Shown here piece by piece: positions 24,560 to 26,264 of a DNA stretch of 26,264 nt. The notes under the pieces were generated by a model that was given only the letters and a program-made list of their open reading frames with translations, ran no database searches and was not told the origin of the DNA. A program made the position numbers and the translations under genes. How positions within the stretch are numbered: position 1 is the stretch's first letter; each line of letters starts with the position of its first letter. Source of the stretch: Lachnospiraceae bacterium UBA3772 (lineage in GTDB: Bacteria; Bacillota; Clostridia; Lachnospirales; Lachnospiraceae); contig DFFQ01000054.1 of the NCBI GenBank assembly GCA_002371025.1, positions 1 to 26,264 on the forward strand. Direction: 5' to 3'.

Positions 24560-25392
24560 TGTCAAAGATAATCATATGCAGAGAAAAGACTGCAGAAACT
24601 CCTTTTGTATTCCTTAATACTAAAGTTGAGATCTATACCTATGAGGAACTTTGCTTCTATATCTATAACAATACAGTGCTGATAAGTAAGTCTACACTGA
24701 ATGAGAAGCTGTTTTCATGGATAAGAGATGAACTTGGAATGACTCAGCTGGCAGAAAGATTATTTGCTCTTTCTAACAAAGTGTCATTTGCACAGGATAT
24801 GCTGGTTGAGATCCTTAATGCAGGTGATTATTACACACCGGAAGAGATTAAGGAATATGTGGAAGCATGGCAGAAATATAAGAAACTTCCGCGCTTAAAG
24901 CGTTATAAATTAAAGGCTGATGCTTATATGATCGCCAGAAGATTTATACGTGCGGCAACAATCTATGACGACATTATTGATAATGAGAAGGAAATACAAG
25001 ACAGAGTTTTCCTTGCAAATGTATATCACAACAGAGGTGTTGCGGCGGCTAATAATATGGATACGGATGATGCCAGAAAATTCTTCCTTAAAGCTTTTGA
25101 ACTTAATGGAAATCCGGAATCCTTAAAGAGTTATTTCTTTGTGGTCTCGGCAGAAGAAGATATCACTACACTTCGTAATGAAGTTCATAAGATGGGACTT
25201 GATGATGAATATTTTGAAAATGTAATGGGAGAGATTGGTGATTCTAAGGACGATGTCCGGGAGATGACAATCTTTGCTATGTTACAGCGTGCTGTGTATA
25301 ACATGATGAATAAAGATATGACAGACTATGATAAGAGAATGGATATCATTCTGGCTGAACTTAAGGATGAGTTCAGAGATCAGGCGATTTAG
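24559..25392 (+). CDS. Helical-repeat (TPR-like) protein of unknown function
   Basis: 277 aa, soluble. The N-terminal 60 residues are a small mixed domain (IIICREKTAETPFVFLNTKVEIYTYEEL). Helices with TPR-like spacing follow, clearest in KLKADAYMIARRFIRAATIYDDII and VYHNRGVAAANNMDTDDARKFFLKAFELNG (about residues 117-195). Its ATG overlaps the stop of the previous gene (TGATG), so it is translationally coupled to the DUF5716-like protein. It probably works with it as a small adaptor. A 36-bp gap leads to valS. Confidence 0.6.
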   Translation: MSKIIICREKTAETPFVFLNTKVEIYTYEELCFYIYNNTVLISKSTLNEKLFSWIRDELGMTQLAERLFALSNKVSFAQDMLVEILNAGDYYTPEEIKEYVEAWQKYKKLPRLKRYKLKADAYMIARRFIRAATIYDDIIDNEKEIQDRVFLANVYHNRGVAAANNMDTDDARKFFLKAFELNGNPESLKSYFFVVSAEEDITTLRNEVHKMGLDDEYFENVMGEIGDSKDDVREMTIFAMLQRAVYNMMNKDMTDYDKRMDIILAELKDEFRDQAI

Positions 25393-25428
25393 TTGATTAG
25401 ATTTAAATTTTATTGAGAGGATAGAGAC

Positions 25429-26264
25429 ATGAAAGAATTAGACAAGACTTACAATCCTGAAGAGATTGAGAAAAGACTTTATAGTAAGTGGGAGAATAAT
25501 GGCTATTTCCACGTGGATCCGGACAGAAGCAAAAAACCATTTACTATCGTAATGCCACCTCCAAATATTACAGGACAGCTCCACATGGGACATGCCCTTG
25601 ATAATACAATGCAGGATATCCTCATTCGTATGAAGAGAATGCAGGGTTATAATGCACTCTGGCAGCCTGGTACAGATCATGCGGCTATTGCTACAGAAGT
25701 TAAGGTTACTAATTCTTTAAAGGAACAGGGCATCGATAAGCATGAGATCGGTCGTGAAGCTTTCCTTGAAAAGGTTTGGGATTGGAGAAAAGAATACGGC
25801 GGACGTATCATCAACCAGTTAAAGCGCATGGGTTCATCTGCTGACTGGCAGCGTGAAAGATTCACAATGGATGAGGGCAACAATAAGGCCGTTAATACAG
25901 TATTTAAGAAGCTCTATGATAAGGGTTGGATCTATAAGGGTTCAAGACTTGTTAACTGGTGTCCTGTATGTCAGACAACAATTTCTGATGCGGAAGTTGA
26001 GCATACAGAACAGGCTGGATTCTTTTGGCATATTAATTATCCTGTAAAGGGTGAAGAAGGAAGGTTTGTAGAGATCGCTACAACTCGTCCTGAGACACTT
26101 CTTGGTGATACAGCAGTTGCTGTAAACCCTGATGATGAAAGATATCAGGATATCATCGGTAAGATGCTTATTCTTCCTTTAGTTGGAAGAGAGATTCCTG
26201 TTATAGCAGATTCTTATGTTGATAAGGAATTCGGAACAGGCTGTGTTAAGATCACACCTGCTCA
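25429..26264 (+). CDS. valS: Valine--tRNA ligase, N-terminal part (3'-truncated by window)
   Basis: The frame starts ATG at 25429, with GAGAGG 8 nt upstream, and stays open to the window end (278 codons). The translation begins [20 protein letters not shown] and contains the ATP-binding HIGH variant HMGH at 52-55 in [16 protein letters not shown]. It continues with [20 protein letters not shown] and [19 protein letters not shown] (from residue 218), the start of the editing domain that clears misactivated threonine. It charges tRNA-Val in the cytoplasm. KMSKS lies beyond the window. Unlike most clostridial aminoacyl-tRNA synthetase genes it has no T-box leader in the 36-bp gap, and it appears to be read from the operon above. 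Confidence 0.97.
   Translation, partial: MKELDKTYNPEEIEKRLYSKWENNGYFHVDPDRSKKPFTIVMPPPNITGQLHMGHALDNTMQDILIRMKRMQGYNALWQPGTDHAAIATEVKVTNSLKEQGIDKHEIGREAFLEKVWDWRKEYGGRIINQLKRMGSSADWQRERFTMDEGNNKAVNTVFKKLYDKGWIYKGSRLVNWCPVCQTTISDAEVEHTEQAGFFWHINYPVKGEEGRFVEIATTRPETLLGDTAVAVNPDDERYQDIIGKMLILPLVGREIPVIADSYVDKEFGTGCVKITPA

Overview
The window is AT-rich and reads as a chromosomal segment of a Gram-positive anaerobe of the Clostridia, most likely Lachnospiraceae (Butyrivibrio/Roseburia-like). The reasons are the low GC content, strong AGGAGG-type ribosome sites, a clostridial-style type IV pilus (T4P) locus without secretin or outer-membrane genes, and a DUF5717/DUF5716-like gene pair next to valS. 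The genus is a guess.

Layout: (1) 1-1933 is the end of an ABC exporter ATPase overlapping a HlyD-type adaptor, closed by a strong terminator. (2) 1998-15600 is one long T4P transcription unit with a near-consensus promoter and a roughly 100-nt leader containing inverted repeats. It encodes a giant 1,813-aa prepilin with GLUG-like repeats, three minor pseudopilins (resembling GspK/PilX, GspI/PilV and GspJ/PilW), a small membrane-anchored protein of unknown function, a stand-alone N-terminal domain of a prepilin peptidase, PilC, a PilM-PilN fusion, PilO and the assembly ATPase PilB. (3) 15601-16413 is a 305-bp regulatory region with repeated CGGTCAAA boxes and TTAACAA palindromes, an extended -10 promoter, the major pilin PilA and its terminator. 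(4) 16507-17361 is the A24 prepilin peptidase, which lacks the usual N-terminal zinc domain. (5) 17362-17964 is non-coding and holds two large palindromic elements of one family in opposite orientation, then a bidirectional terminator. (6) 17965-19014, on the minus strand, is a HisC/CobD-like PLP aminotransferase. (7) 19079-26264 is a putative operon: a 1,368-aa DUF5717-like protein, a DUF5716-like (Hsp70/actin-fold) protein, a helical-repeat protein and the start of valS.

The pilus genes form a nearly complete machine: platform (PilC), motor (PilB), cytoplasmic/inner-membrane ring (PilMN, PilO), processing (A24 peptidase plus the separate N-domain), major subunit (PilA) and a tip complex of minor pilins. 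The giant prepilin, first in the operon, is the best candidate for a tip adhesin. No retraction ATPase (PilT) is present in the window. The least explained DNA is the palindromic pair at 17369-17876. The most unusual protein-level observations are the giant pilin, the split prepilin peptidase, and a pseudopilin ending in LPETGH.
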